A DNA stretch of 33,624 nucleotides from Clostridiales bacterium (lineage in GTDB: Bacteria; Bacillota; Clostridia; Oscillospirales; Oscillospiraceae), in NCBI GenBank assembly GCA_020860385.1, contig JAJBUK010000120.1:1-33624 (forward strand), in the 5' to 3' direction. The number at the start of each line of letters is the position of its first letter. Within the stretch, counting starts at the first letter, position 1. Below are positions 7,075-14,627 of the stretch, piece by piece. The notes below the pieces were generated by a model. It did no database searches, was not told the DNA's origin, and saw only the letters and a program-made list of their open reading frames with translations. The translations under genes and the position numbers were made by a program.

Positions 7075-8412
7075 ATGGCAAAATCAAAAATCCGAGGTGG
7101 GGTTCATCCCAAAGGGTGCAAAGAGCTCAGCAACGGCACCGCCACCGTCCCTTATCAGGCAAAGGGCGAGTTGGTGTTCCCGCTGAGCCAGCACATTGGG
7201 AAACCCGCCGTCCCCATCGTCAAGAAAGGCGATACCGTCCTGGCTGGGCAGACCATTGCCAAAGCGGACGGGTTCATCTCCGCCCCCATCATCTCCTCTG
7301 GCTCCGGCAAGGTGAAGAGCATCGAGCCGCGGCTGACCTCCGCCGGGGTCATGGCCCAGTGCATCGTCATTGACAACGACGGTCAGTACACTCTGGACCC
7401 CTCCGTCGGGCAGAAGTGCGACTATACCAAGCTCTCCAGCCAGGAGATTCTGGACAAGGTGCAGGCTGCCGGTATCGTGGGCCTGGGCGGCGCAGGCTTC
7501 CCCACCCACGCCAAGCTGGCCCCCAAGAACCCGGAGGAAATCGAGTACGTCATCGCCAACGGCGCAGAGTGCGAACCCTACATCACCTGTGACGACCGGC
7601 TGATGCAGGAGCATCCCGACTGGGTGGTAATGGGCCTGAAGGTGGTGCTCCAGCTGTTCCCCAACGCCAAGGGCGTCATCGCCATTGAGGACAACAAGCC
7701 CGCCGCCATCGCCGCCATGCAGAAGGCCGTCCAGGGTGACGACCGCCTCTCCGTGCTGGAGCTGGAGACCCGGTACCCCCAGGGCGGTGAGCGCGGCCTG
7801 GTACATGCGGTCACCGGCCAGTGGCTGGGGGGCGGCGGCGCGCTGCCTGCCACCCTGGGCTGCATTGTGGACAACGTCACCACCCTCTCCGCCATCTATC
7901 AGGCAGTGTGCGAGGGTATGCCGCTGATGGAGAAGGGCTTCACCGTCTCCGGCGACGCGGTAGCGAACCCCGGCAACTTTATGATTAAGCTGGGCACTTC
8001 CCTCCAGGAGGTGCTGGACGCGGCGGGCGGCCTGAAGGCCGAAGCCAAGAAGGCCCTGCTGGGCGGCCCCATGATGGGCACCGCCATCAGCAGCTACGAC
8101 GTGCCCATCGTCAAGGCCAACAACGCCCTGCTGTGCATGACCCGTGACGAGGTGGAGGAGGCGGACAAGCTGATGACCGCCTGCATCCGCTGCGGACGGT
8201 GCGGCACCGCCTGCCCCATGGGCCTTATCCCCCAGATGATGGCGGTGGCGGCCAAGAATAAGGACTACGCCCGCTATGACCAGCTCCATGGCACCGACTG
8301 CATTGCCTGCGGCAGCTGCACTTACATCTGCCCGGCCAAGCGTCCGCTGACCCAGTTGTTCAAACAAACCAAGCCTGTCGTGCTGGGGCTCAAGCGCGCA
8401 GGCCAGCTGTGA
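7075..8412 (+). CDS. rnfC: Rnf electron transport complex subunit C
   Basis: A 445-residue peripheral subunit on the cytosolic face of the Rnf complex, which couples ferredoxin:NAD+ oxidoreduction to Na+ or H+ transport. The N-terminal RnfC barrel (GGVHPKG start) is followed by the NADH/flavin-binding domain containing GLGGAGFPTHAKL and GAECEPYITCDDRLM, a SLBB-like segment and two [4Fe-4S] motifs: Cys370, 373, 376, 380 and Cys409, 412, 415, 419. Length is that of the compact clostridial form. AAAGGAG lies just before the ATG, and the 83-base gap after the reductase has no terminator, so readthrough is likely. Confidence 0.96.
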   Translation: MAKSKIRGGVHPKGCKELSNGTATVPYQAKGELVFPLSQHIGKPAVPIVKKGDTVLAGQTIAKADGFISAPIISSGSGKVKSIEPRLTSAGVMAQCIVIDNDGQYTLDPSVGQKCDYTKLSSQEILDKVQAAGIVGLGGAGFPTHAKLAPKNPEEIEYVIANGAECEPYITCDDRLMQEHPDWVVMGLKVVLQLFPNAKGVIAIEDNKPAAIAAMQKAVQGDDRLSVLELETRYPQGGERGLVHAVTGQWLGGGGALPATLGCIVDNVTTLSAIYQAVCEGMPLMEKGFTVSGDAVANPGNFMIKLGTSLQEVLDAAGGLKAEAKKALLGGPMMGTAISSYDVPIVKANNALLCMTRDEVEEADKLMTACIRCGRCGTACPMGLIPQMMAVAAKNKDYARYDQLHGTDCIACGSCTYICPAKRPLTQLFKQTKPVVLGLKRAGQL

Positions 8413-8425
8413 GGAGGGATTTAGA

Positions 8426-9991
8426 ATGGAAAAAATGCTGAACGTGTCCTCCTCTCCCCATCTGAGAGACAGTAAGCTGACCACCGGACACGTCATGTAC
8501 GACGTGATCATCGCCCTGATGCCGGTCACCATCTTTGGTATCTATCACTTTGGCTTCCACGCCTTCCTGGTGCTGGCGGTCAGCATCGTCACCGCCGTGG
8601 TGACGGAGTTCCTCTTTGACCTGGCCACCCACCATCCCAACACCGTGAAGGACGGCTCCGCGGTGCTCACCGGCCTGCTGTTGGGCCTGTGCTGCTCCCC
8701 CACCGTCCCCCTGTACATCCCCTTCCTGGGCAGCCTGTTCGCCATCGCCCTGGTGAAGTGCGCCTTCGGCGGCCTGGGTCAGAACTTTATGAACCCGGCC
8801 CTGGCAGGCCGCTGCTTCCTGCTGCTGTCCTTTAGCTCCGCTATGACCAGCTACAGCGTGGACGGCACCTCCAGCGCCACCCCGCTGGCCATCCTGGAGG
8901 AGGGCGGCACGGTGGACGTGCTGGATATGTTCCTGGGCTTCACGGACGGCACCATCTGCATCAGCATCGCCGCTATGCTCATCGGCGGGGCCTACCTGCT
9001 CATCACCAAGGGCATCACTTGGCACATCCCCGTGGCCTATGTGGGCAGCTTCCTGATTTGCATGATTGCCTTCGGCGGTCAGGGCTTTGACCCCATGTTC
9101 CTGCTGGCCCATCTGTGCGGCGGCGGCATCGTCTTTGGCGCCCTGTTCATGGCCACCGACCCCGTCACCAGCCCTGTCACCGGCACGGGGCAGCTGATTT
9201 ACGGCGCGGTCATCGGCGTGCTGACGGCGGTGTTCCGCGTGTTCGGCAGCTCCGCCGAGAGCGTCAGCTACGCCATCATCCTGGGCAACCTGGTGACCCC
9301 CCTCATCGACCGCTGGGTGGTACCCAAGCCCTACGGCATCGGGGACGGCACCAAGAAGGAAGTCTCCGACCAGCCCAAGAAGTTCCCCAAGGCCGCCATT
9401 ACCCTGGCCTGCATCACCCTGATTGCCGGTCTGGCCCTGGGCCTGGTGAACTTTATGACCGCGGACATTATCGAGGAGCAGAACGCCGCCGCCAAGGCCG
9501 CCTCCTATGTGGAGGTCATCCCCACTGCGGATGAGGTCAACTATGACGACGACCTGACCGCCCTGGTGGACGAGGCCGCTGCCGCCAGCGATTACTACGC
9601 TGACAGCGCCTTCGGCAAGGTCAAGGTCAACGAGGCCGTGGTAGGCACTGACGCCTCCGGCAACGTGGTGGGCTACGCCATCAGCGTCAGCACCGCCGAC
9701 GGCTATGGCGACAGCATCACCCTCAGCGTAGGCATCGACACCGAAGGCACCATCCTGGGCCTGTCCTTCACCGAACTGGAAGAGACTGCCGGCCTGGGTA
9801 TGCGGGCGGACGAGGACAGCTTTAAGAGCCAGTTCGTTGGCGTCCAGGTGGACTCCTTCACCCTGAATAAGAGCGGCGGCTCCACGGCGGATGATGAAAT
9901 CGACTCCATCTCCGGCGCGTCCACCACCTCCGGCGCAGTGGTCAACGCGGTGAACGCCGCCATCGACTTCTTCGCCAACTACATCCAGTAA
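8426..9991 (+). CDS. fused Rnf subunits D and G
   Basis: One 521-residue chain joins two normally separate subunits. Residues 1 to about 305 are RnfD, a multi-helix membrane protein with the covalent-FMN site DGTSSATPLA (acceptor Thr152). A cytosolic linker (about 298-322) leads into RnfG, which keeps its own membrane helix (about 323-343), the VNFMTADIIEEQ junction and an extracytosolic FMN-binding domain ending DSISGASTTSGAV, where the ApbE acceptor position is Ser499 instead of the usual Thr. There is no internal stop, no ribosome binding site at the junction and no other rnfG before rnfE, so the fusion replaces both genes. Topology fits, since RnfD ends inside and RnfG's helix crosses outward. 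GGAGGG precedes the ATG. Confidence 0.93.
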   Translation: MEKMLNVSSSPHLRDSKLTTGHVMYDVIIALMPVTIFGIYHFGFHAFLVLAVSIVTAVVTEFLFDLATHHPNTVKDGSAVLTGLLLGLCCSPTVPLYIPFLGSLFAIALVKCAFGGLGQNFMNPALAGRCFLLLSFSSAMTSYSVDGTSSATPLAILEEGGTVDVLDMFLGFTDGTICISIAAMLIGGAYLLITKGITWHIPVAYVGSFLICMIAFGGQGFDPMFLLAHLCGGGIVFGALFMATDPVTSPVTGTGQLIYGAVIGVLTAVFRVFGSSAESVSYAIILGNLVTPLIDRWVVPKPYGIGDGTKKEVSDQPKKFPKAAITLACITLIAGLALGLVNFMTADIIEEQNAAAKAASYVEVIPTADEVNYDDDLTALVDEAAAASDYYADSAFGKVKVNEAVVGTDASGNVVGYAISVSTADGYGDSITLSVGIDTEGTILGLSFTELEETAGLGMRADEDSFKSQFVGVQVDSFTLNKSGGSTADDEIDSISGASTTSGAVVNAVNAAIDFFANYIQ

Positions 9992-10008
9992 AGGAGGGGA
10001 CAAATTTT

Positions 10009-10692
10009 ATGAATCCGTATGTGGAACGAATTTACAACGGTATCGTGAAGGAAAATCCGGTATTCATTATGATGCTGGGTATGTGTCCGGCCCTGGCCGT
10101 GACTACCTCCGCTACCAACGGCTTTGGCATGGGCATCAGCACTACGGTGGTGCTGATTATGTCCAACCTGATTATCTCCCTGCTGCGGAAGGTCATTCCT
10201 GACCAGGTGCGTCTGCCGGCCTACATCGTCATTGTCGCCTCCCTGGTGACGGTGGTGCAGCTGCTGATTCAGGCGTACATTCCGGTGCTGTACTCCGCCC
10301 TGGGCATTTACATCCCTCTCATCGTGGTGAACTGCATCATCCTGGGCCGTGCGGAGGCTTATGCCGCCAAGAATCCGCCCCTGCTGTCTGTCATGGACGG
10401 CGTGGGCATGGGCCTGGGCTTCACCGTGGGCCTGACCATCCTGGGCCTCCTGCGGGAGCTGTTCGGCGCCGGTACCGCCTTCGGCATCCAGGTCATGCCC
10501 GACGCCTATCAGCCCATCGCCGTGCTGACCCAGGCCCCCGGCGCCTTCCTGGTGCTGGCCCTGATTATCGCCGTGATGAACGCCTTCAGCATTAAGACCG
10601 CCGCCAATGACAAGGTGGAGGGCTGCGACGGCTGCTGCGCCACCTGCCAGCAGAAGTGCGCTGATGAGAAGAAGGAGGGTGAGACCGTATGA
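10009..10692 (+). CDS. rnfE: Rnf electron transport complex subunit E with Cys-rich tail
   Basis: A 227-residue six-helix membrane subunit, homologous to RnfA and inserted in inverted topology. Cys26 (GMCPALAVT) and Cys109 (VNCIILGRAEAYA) are the conserved cysteines that, with those of RnfA, hold the intramembrane [2Fe-2S] cluster. Beyond the last helix, a C-terminal tail has five Cys in 12 residues (Cys206, 209, 210, 213, 217) within a charged, Lys/Glu-rich context. That tail is not part of the core fold and may bind metal. AGGAGG precedes the ATG; the last four bases (ATGA) overlap the rnfA start. Confidence 0.95.
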   Translation: MNPYVERIYNGIVKENPVFIMMLGMCPALAVTTSATNGFGMGISTTVVLIMSNLIISLLRKVIPDQVRLPAYIVIVASLVTVVQLLIQAYIPVLYSALGIYIPLIVVNCIILGRAEAYAAKNPPLLSVMDGVGMGLGFTVGLTILGLLRELFGAGTAFGIQVMPDAYQPIAVLTQAPGAFLVLALIIAVMNAFSIKTAANDKVEGCDGCCATCQQKCADEKKEGETV

Positions 10693-11264
10693 CGCTGATT
10701 ATGATTATCGTGACCTCCGCCCTGATTAACAACGTGGTGCTGAACCAGTTCCTGGGTCTCTGCTCCTTCCTGGGCGTGTCCAAGCAAATCAAGACCTCCG
10801 CCAGCCTGGGCGCGGCAGTCATCTTCGTTATGACCATCGCCTCCGCCGTGGCCAACCTGCTGTACACCTTCGTGCTGGACCCCCTGGGCCTCAGCTACCT
10901 GCAAACCATCGTCTTTATCCTGGTCATCGCCGCCCTGGTGCAGGTGGTGGAGATGTTCCTGAAGAAGTCCATGCCCGCCCTGCACAGCGCCCTGGGCATT
11001 TACCTGCCGCTGATTACCACCAACTGCGCCGTGCTGGGCGTGGCCCTGAACAACGTCACCGACGGCTACGGCTTTGTGGAGAGCGTCGTCTGCGGCTTCG
11101 GTACCGCTGTGGGCTTCACCCTGGCTATCGTGCTGCTGGCTGGCATCCGCGAGCGGCTGGAGAGCAACGACAATGTTCCTAAGGCCTTCCAGGGCGCGCC
11201 CCTGGTGCTGCTGAGCGCCGCGCTGATGGCTATCGCCTTCTGCGGCTTCGGCGGCCTGGCGTGA
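10689..11264 (+). CDS. rnfA: Rnf electron transport complex subunit A
   Basis: A 191-residue, six-helix membrane protein of exactly the usual RnfA length. It shows NNVVLNQFLGLCSFLGVSKQ with Cys25 and TTNCAVLGVAL with Cys113, the pair that coordinates the membrane-embedded [2Fe-2S] cluster together with RnfE. The ATG overlaps the rnfE stop by four bases (ATGA), indicating coupled translation of these homologous partner subunits in matched amounts. Confidence 0.96.
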   Translation: MTLIMIIVTSALINNVVLNQFLGLCSFLGVSKQIKTSASLGAAVIFVMTIASAVANLLYTFVLDPLGLSYLQTIVFILVIAALVQVVEMFLKKSMPALHSALGIYLPLITTNCAVLGVALNNVTDGYGFVESVVCGFGTAVGFTLAIVLLAGIRERLESNDNVPKAFQGAPLVLLSAALMAIAFCGFGGLA

Positions 11265-11282
11265 GAAAAGGAGGAACAGAGT

Positions 11283-12077
11283 ATGACTATGATTCTCAGC
11301 AGCGTCCTGGTCCTCGCCATCGTCGGCCTGTTGGTGGGCCTGATGCTGGTCTTCGTGGGCAACAAGTTCAAGGTGGAAGTGGACGAGCGGGAAGCCGCCG
11401 TCCGGGACTGCCTCCCCGGCAACAACTGCGGCGGCTGCGGCTACGCAGGCTGCGACGCGGTGGCGGCGGCTATCGTCAAGGGGGAAGCCCCTGTGACGGC
11501 CTGCCCCGTAGGCGGCCAGGCCGTGGCGGATAAAATCTCCGCCATCATGGGCGTCACCGCCGGAGACGGCGCGGACAAGAAGGTGGCCTTCGTCAAGTGC
11601 GCCGGCACCTGTGACAAGGCTAAGAACAACTGCAACTATGTGGGCATCCAGACCTGCGAGGCGGCGGCCATCATCCCCGGCAAGGGGAGCAAGGCCTGCC
11701 AGCAGGGCTGCCTGGGCTTCGGTAGCTGCGTGGCCGCCTGCCAGTTTGACGCCATCCATGTGGTGAACGGCGTGGCCGTGGTGGACCGCTCCAAGTGCGT
11801 GGCCTGCGGCAGCTGCGTCAAGGCCTGCCCCCAGAAGCTGATTGAGTTGGTGCCTGACAAGAGTACCTATGCCGTCCAGTGCAGCAATCAGGAGAAGGCT
11901 AAGACCGTCAAGGCCCAGTGCGACGTGGGCTGCCTGGGCTGCGGCCTGTGCGTCCGTCAGTGCGAGGAGGGGGCCATCTCCCTCCAGGGCAACGTGGCGA
12001 AGATCGACTACGAGAAGTGCGTGGGCTGCGGCAAGTGCGCCGCCAAGTGCCCGGCAAAAATCATCCGCATGAGATAA
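11283..12077 (+). CDS. rnfB: Rnf electron transport complex subunit B (ferredoxin-type)
   Basis: A 264-residue subunit that takes electrons from reduced ferredoxin. A single N-terminal membrane helix (about 4-26) is followed by the Fe-S domain motif DCLPGNNCGGCGYAGCD, then several cysteine motifs: CQQGCLGFGSCVAAC, CVACGSCVKAC, CDVGCLGCGLCVRQC and CVGCGKCAAKC, enough for four further [4Fe-4S] clusters of ferredoxin type. Two ATGs lie six bases apart; the first (11283) is best placed after AAAAGGAGGAAC. It is the last gene of the rnf run, about 15 bases before the terminator hairpin. Confidence 0.96.
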   Translation: MTMILSSVLVLAIVGLLVGLMLVFVGNKFKVEVDEREAAVRDCLPGNNCGGCGYAGCDAVAAAIVKGEAPVTACPVGGQAVADKISAIMGVTAGDGADKKVAFVKCAGTCDKAKNNCNYVGIQTCEAAAIIPGKGSKACQQGCLGFGSCVAACQFDAIHVVNGVAVVDRSKCVACGSCVKACPQKLIELVPDKSTYAVQCSNQEKAKTVKAQCDVGCLGCGLCVRQCEEGAISLQGNVAKIDYEKCVGCGKCAAKCPAKIIRMR

Positions 12078-12092
12078 CCGCCTGAACAGACA

Positions 12093-12135
12093 GGGGCGCT
12101 GCTGTGGTTCTCCACAGCAGCGTCCCGATTTTTTG
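12093..12135 (+). terminator. intrinsic terminator after rnfB
   Basis: A 15-bp stem with one G-U pair (12093-12107 with 12112-12126), loop TTCT, and a T-run at 12129-12134. It ends the rnf operon and, in effect, the whole plus-strand redox island. Confidence 0.9.
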
Positions 12136-12157
12136 CGCTTTGGCAACAGACCGTCTC

Positions 12158-12436
12158 TTAAAGCCACGGGAACCGCCCCTTGATATGAGGCCGCACCGCA
12201 GGCGTCCCCTCCACCAGGATGATGTCCTCCCCGAAGCGGCGGACGTTGTCCCACTGGATGAGGCGGTCCTCCGTCCGCCCGAACAGGCCGAAGAACCGGG
12301 CCTCCCCCGGCACGATGAGGGCGCGCACCTGGCCCGTGTCCATATCCACCGACAGGTCGCCCACATATCCGTAGCGGCTGCCATCGGTGACGCTGATGAC
12401 CTCCTTCTCCCGCAGGTCGTTGAGGGTCAAGAACAT
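12158..12436 (-). CDS. YlmC/YmxH family PRC-barrel protein
   Basis: A 92-residue protein made up of a single PRC-barrel beta fold: LREKEVISVTDGSRYGYVGDLSVDMDTGQVRALIVPG, then FFGLFGR and a conserved WDNVRRFGEDIILVE ending. It matches the YlmC/YmxH family common in spore-forming Firmicutes, whose molecular role is not settled. AAAGGAGG precedes the ATG by six bases. It stands alone between the rnf terminator and a repeat-rich gap. Confidence 0.9.
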   Translation of the reverse strand: MFLTLNDLREKEVISVTDGSRYGYVGDLSVDMDTGQVRALIVPGEARFFGLFGRTEDRLIQWDNVRRFGEDIILVEGTPAVRPHIKGRFPWL

Positions 12437-12495
12437 AGCGGTTCCTCCTTTTTGGATGGATGCTTGAGCCGTTAGCTGTTAGCCGCTAGCTGTAA

Positions 12496-12563
12496 GTAGG
12501 GGCGGCCCTTGGCCGCCCGGGGTACGCAGGCGGTTTCTGCGGGCGGCCAAGGGCCGCCCCTAC
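12496..12563. repeat. 23-bp perfect inverted repeat
   Basis: Positions 12496-12518 and 12541-12563 are perfect reverse complements (GTAGGGGCGGCC at the outer end, GGCCGCCC inner), around a 22-base loop that itself contains GCAG/CTGC. Each arm also contains a short internal GGCC-centred palindrome. It has the look of a mobile palindromic unit, not a gene-specific terminator. Confidence 0.8.
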
Positions 12564-12641
12564 TGGAACGTGAAAGCTAAAACTTTGTTTTGTTCAACCA
12601 TTACAAAATACCAACGGAACAGACTGCGGAATCACCCCTCA

Positions 12642-12781
12642 GTCAGCCTCGCTGACAGCTCCCCTTTCAGGGGAGCCAATGACGTAGAGATTATGATAAC
12701 TTCTTGCCGCCCCTGAAAGGGTAGGGAGGCGCGAAGCGCCGGAAATGCCGCTTGACGGCGGAGGTGCCTCCGCAAGGAGGC
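12642..12781. repeat. composite palindromic repeat
   Basis: A string of small palindromes: GTCAGC-CTC-GCTGAC (12642-12656), CTCCCCTTTCAGGGGAG (12659-12675), then a diverged inverted copy with CCCCTGAAAGGG and GGGAGGC (12710-12730), GGCGC-GAA-GCGCC (12728-12740) and GCCTCC-GCAA-GGAGGC (12766-12781). The CTCCCCTTTCAGGGGAG block is a style I associate with dispersed intergenic repeats of gut Oscillospiraceae. Confidence 0.6.
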
Positions 12782-12865
12782 GGAGGGGTTTGCAGCCGCC
12801 CCTACGGAATAGAGGGAAAGCCACGTCAGCGCTTCCGGAACATCCTATGTCTCCCCCGCTTTGTC

Positions 12866-13831
12866 CTATGCCAGGAACTCCAAAACCCGGCGGAAATACG
12901 CCTCCACAGTCGCATCATCGCTGCGGAAAATCTCATGCTTCGCCTGGGGGAACAGCGCCTTCTCCCCCTGGGGGAGCCGTTCCAGCAGGGCGTCCTGGGC
13001 TTCGGGCTTCACCATGGCGTCCTGCCCCGCCTGGCAGAGCAGCACCGGGGCGGCTACCCCTGCCCCGCCCTCCAGCAGCGGCCCCTCCACCAGCAGGGCC
13101 TCCCGGAGCCAGCGATAGCTGACGGAACTGTTTTGCAGTTCCGGGTGGGTCTCCACCAGCCGACAGTACCAGAGGAAACGGGCCTGGGAGGTGGCGTTGC
13201 ACCAGCTCTGGCCGAAGCTTTCCGGCCCCACGTTGGCCTGCTGGCCCAAGACGTACCGGTCGCCCCGGCCCAGGGCCACGGCCAGCCGGGTCATTGCCAG
13301 GGCCAGCCACCTGGGGACGCCCTGAGTTTTGGCCGCAATCATGGGGCTGGACAGCACCAGCTTCTCCACCGGCAGCGCCGGGGCCTCCTCCACCGCCCGG
13401 AGGACGATGGCCGCCCCCATGGAGTGCCCATAGAGGAACAGGGGCAGCCCCTCCGCCTCCGGCAGCACCACCTGCCGGAGGAAGGCCAGAAAGTCCTCCA
13501 CATAGTCATCAAACCGCTCCACATGGGTCAGCTTGAAATCCTGCACCGGGCGGAAGCTGCGGCCGTGGCCCCGATGCTCCGGCATGGCTACGGCGTAGCC
13601 CGCCTGGAGGAAGTACCAGATGGATTCCTGGTACTTGAGGATGCTCTCGCAGAGACCGTGGGAAATTACCACCCATCCCCTGGGGGACTGGGGGCGGTAC
13701 AGCTCGTAATAAATCGGCTGGCCGGGCCTGGGGCAGACCGTCCCCGCCCGGCGGAGGGCGGCGAGGGCGGGACGGACGCGGCGCTCCATCTCCGCAGCGT
13801 AATCTGCCTCGTGTATCAGGGAAAGTTCCAT
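12866..13831 (-). CDS. alpha/beta hydrolase, monoacylglycerol lipase / lysophospholipase-like
   Basis: A 321-residue Hydrolase_4-type alpha/beta hydrolase with no signal peptide, so cytosolic. SHGLCES (57-63) forms the oxyanion region, PEHRGHGRS (84-92) is a hallmark of the monoacylglycerol lipase/PldB group, GHSMG carries the nucleophile Ser137, and Asp271 (GQDAMV) and His299 (AKHEIF) complete the triad. It likely cleaves a lipid or other carboxylic ester; the exact substrate cannot be read from sequence. AAAGGAG lies six bases before the ATG. It follows the V-ATPase operon on the same strand but is separated by a hairpin, so it may depend on readthrough. Confidence 0.9.
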   Translation of the reverse strand: MELSLIHEADYAAEMERRVRPALAALRRAGTVCPRPGQPIYYELYRPQSPRGWVVISHGLCESILKYQESIWYFLQAGYAVAMPEHRGHGRSFRPVQDFKLTHVERFDDYVEDFLAFLRQVVLPEAEGLPLFLYGHSMGAAIVLRAVEEAPALPVEKLVLSSPMIAAKTQGVPRWLALAMTRLAVALGRGDRYVLGQQANVGPESFGQSWCNATSQARFLWYCRLVETHPELQNSSVSYRWLREALLVEGPLLEGGAGVAAPVLLCQAGQDAMVKPEAQDALLERLPQGEKALFPQAKHEIFRSDDATVEAYFRRVLEFLA

Positions 13832-13858
13832 CAGCAGCTCCTTTCCGTGGAGGGTATC

Positions 13859-13899
13859 GCAAAACGGGCCGCCGCAATTCCTTGCGGCAGCCCGTTTGC
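13859..13899 (-). terminator. terminator of the V-ATPase operon
   Basis: A 16-bp stem (13862-13877 with 13882-13897, one G-U in the minus-strand transcript) with a four-base loop lies 15 bases past the subunit D stop. The following T-run is short (TTTTGC), so termination may be incomplete and allow some expression of the hydrolase gene. Confidence 0.7.
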
Positions 13900-13912
13900 G
13901 TTGCCTTGCGGC

Positions 13913-14614
13913 TTATACCTGGTTTTTGGCCTTGAACTCCGCCATGGCGGCGGCGTCCGCTTTGCGGTTGGCCTCGATTTGCTCCGCCAACATCATATCC
14001 TTCACCTTCATCAGGCGGATGGTGTTGTTGCGCTCGTTCTCGTCCAGCTTCATGGAGATGGACTTGATTTTCTCTTGGCAGTCGGGAATCACCACATATT
14101 CCAGGGCGTTCACCCGGCGGCGGGTCTTTTCGATTTCCTCCGCCAGCAGCTGGGTGGCCTTCTCGATTTGGGCCAGCTTCAGCATATCCTCAAAGACGGA
14201 GGAGAGGGCGTCCACCGCGTCGTCCAGCTCGCAGCTGGTGGTGGCGAAGCCGTAGGGGTAAATCTCCCCCGCGTCGGCGCTGGCGGTCTCAAAGTGGTAC
14301 ATGGGTACGTTGACGGACATGATGTTCTGATAGGTCATGTCCAGCTCCACACTCTGCTTGGGGTACAGCAGGCTCTGCTCCAGCACCTCGCTGCTCATCA
14401 GGGCGGAGGCCACGGTAAAGGAGCCGTGGGCGCGCATCAGCGCGTCCTCCACCTTCTTGCGCAGGGCGCGGTTCTCCCGCACCAGGTCCAGGAACTGCTT
14501 CATCAGCTCGTCCCGTTTGTCCTTCAGCAGCTTGTGGCCCCGGGTGGAGGTGGCCAGCTTCTTTTTCTGCTTGGTCAGCTCCATACGGGTGGCATTGACT
14601 GTTGCGGAAGGCAT
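13913..14614 (-). CDS. V-type ATP synthase subunit D
   Basis: Central-stalk rotor subunit of the V/A-type ATPase, 233 residues and mostly helical coiled coil. It shows the family start ATRMELTKQKKKLATSTRGHKLLKDKRD and the C-terminal antiparallel helix (LAEEIEKTRRRVNALEYVVIP). It turns inside the A3B3 head and transmits torque to the K ring. GGAGGGAT precedes the ATG, 13 bases after subunit B. It is the last gene of the operon. Confidence 0.95.
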   Translation of the reverse strand: MPSATVNATRMELTKQKKKLATSTRGHKLLKDKRDELMKQFLDLVRENRALRKKVEDALMRAHGSFTVASALMSSEVLEQSLLYPKQSVELDMTYQNIMSVNVPMYHFETASADAGEIYPYGFATTSCELDDAVDALSSVFEDMLKLAQIEKATQLLAEEIEKTRRRVNALEYVVIPDCQEKIKSISMKLDENERNNTIRLMKVKDMMLAEQIEANRKADAAAMAEFKAKNQV

Positions 14615-14627
14615 AGGCTATCCCTCC

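Larger units (their letters stand above)
12437..12865. other. repeat-rich non-coding gap
   Basis: I find no gene in these 429 bases. They start with TTAGCTG/CTAGCTG repeats (about 12470-12495) and hold two complex palindromic repeats, listed separately. Plus-strand open frames running through it into 13100-14700 are reverse shadows of the hydrolase and ATPase genes. Confidence 0.7.

Noticed and set aside
4925-7087. Minus-strand open frame of 720 codons opposite the reductase gene
   Set aside because: It mirrors the GC-rich third positions of the real gene, is rich in Gly/Val/His/Gln low-complexity sequence, has no ribosome binding site and matches no family.
8390-10003. Minus-strand 537-codon frame opposite rnfDG, and similar long frames opposite rnfC, atpA/atpB and GH65
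   Set aside because: Same shadow signature (Gly/His/Gln/Ala-rich, no start signals); the opposite strand has complete conserved protein families.
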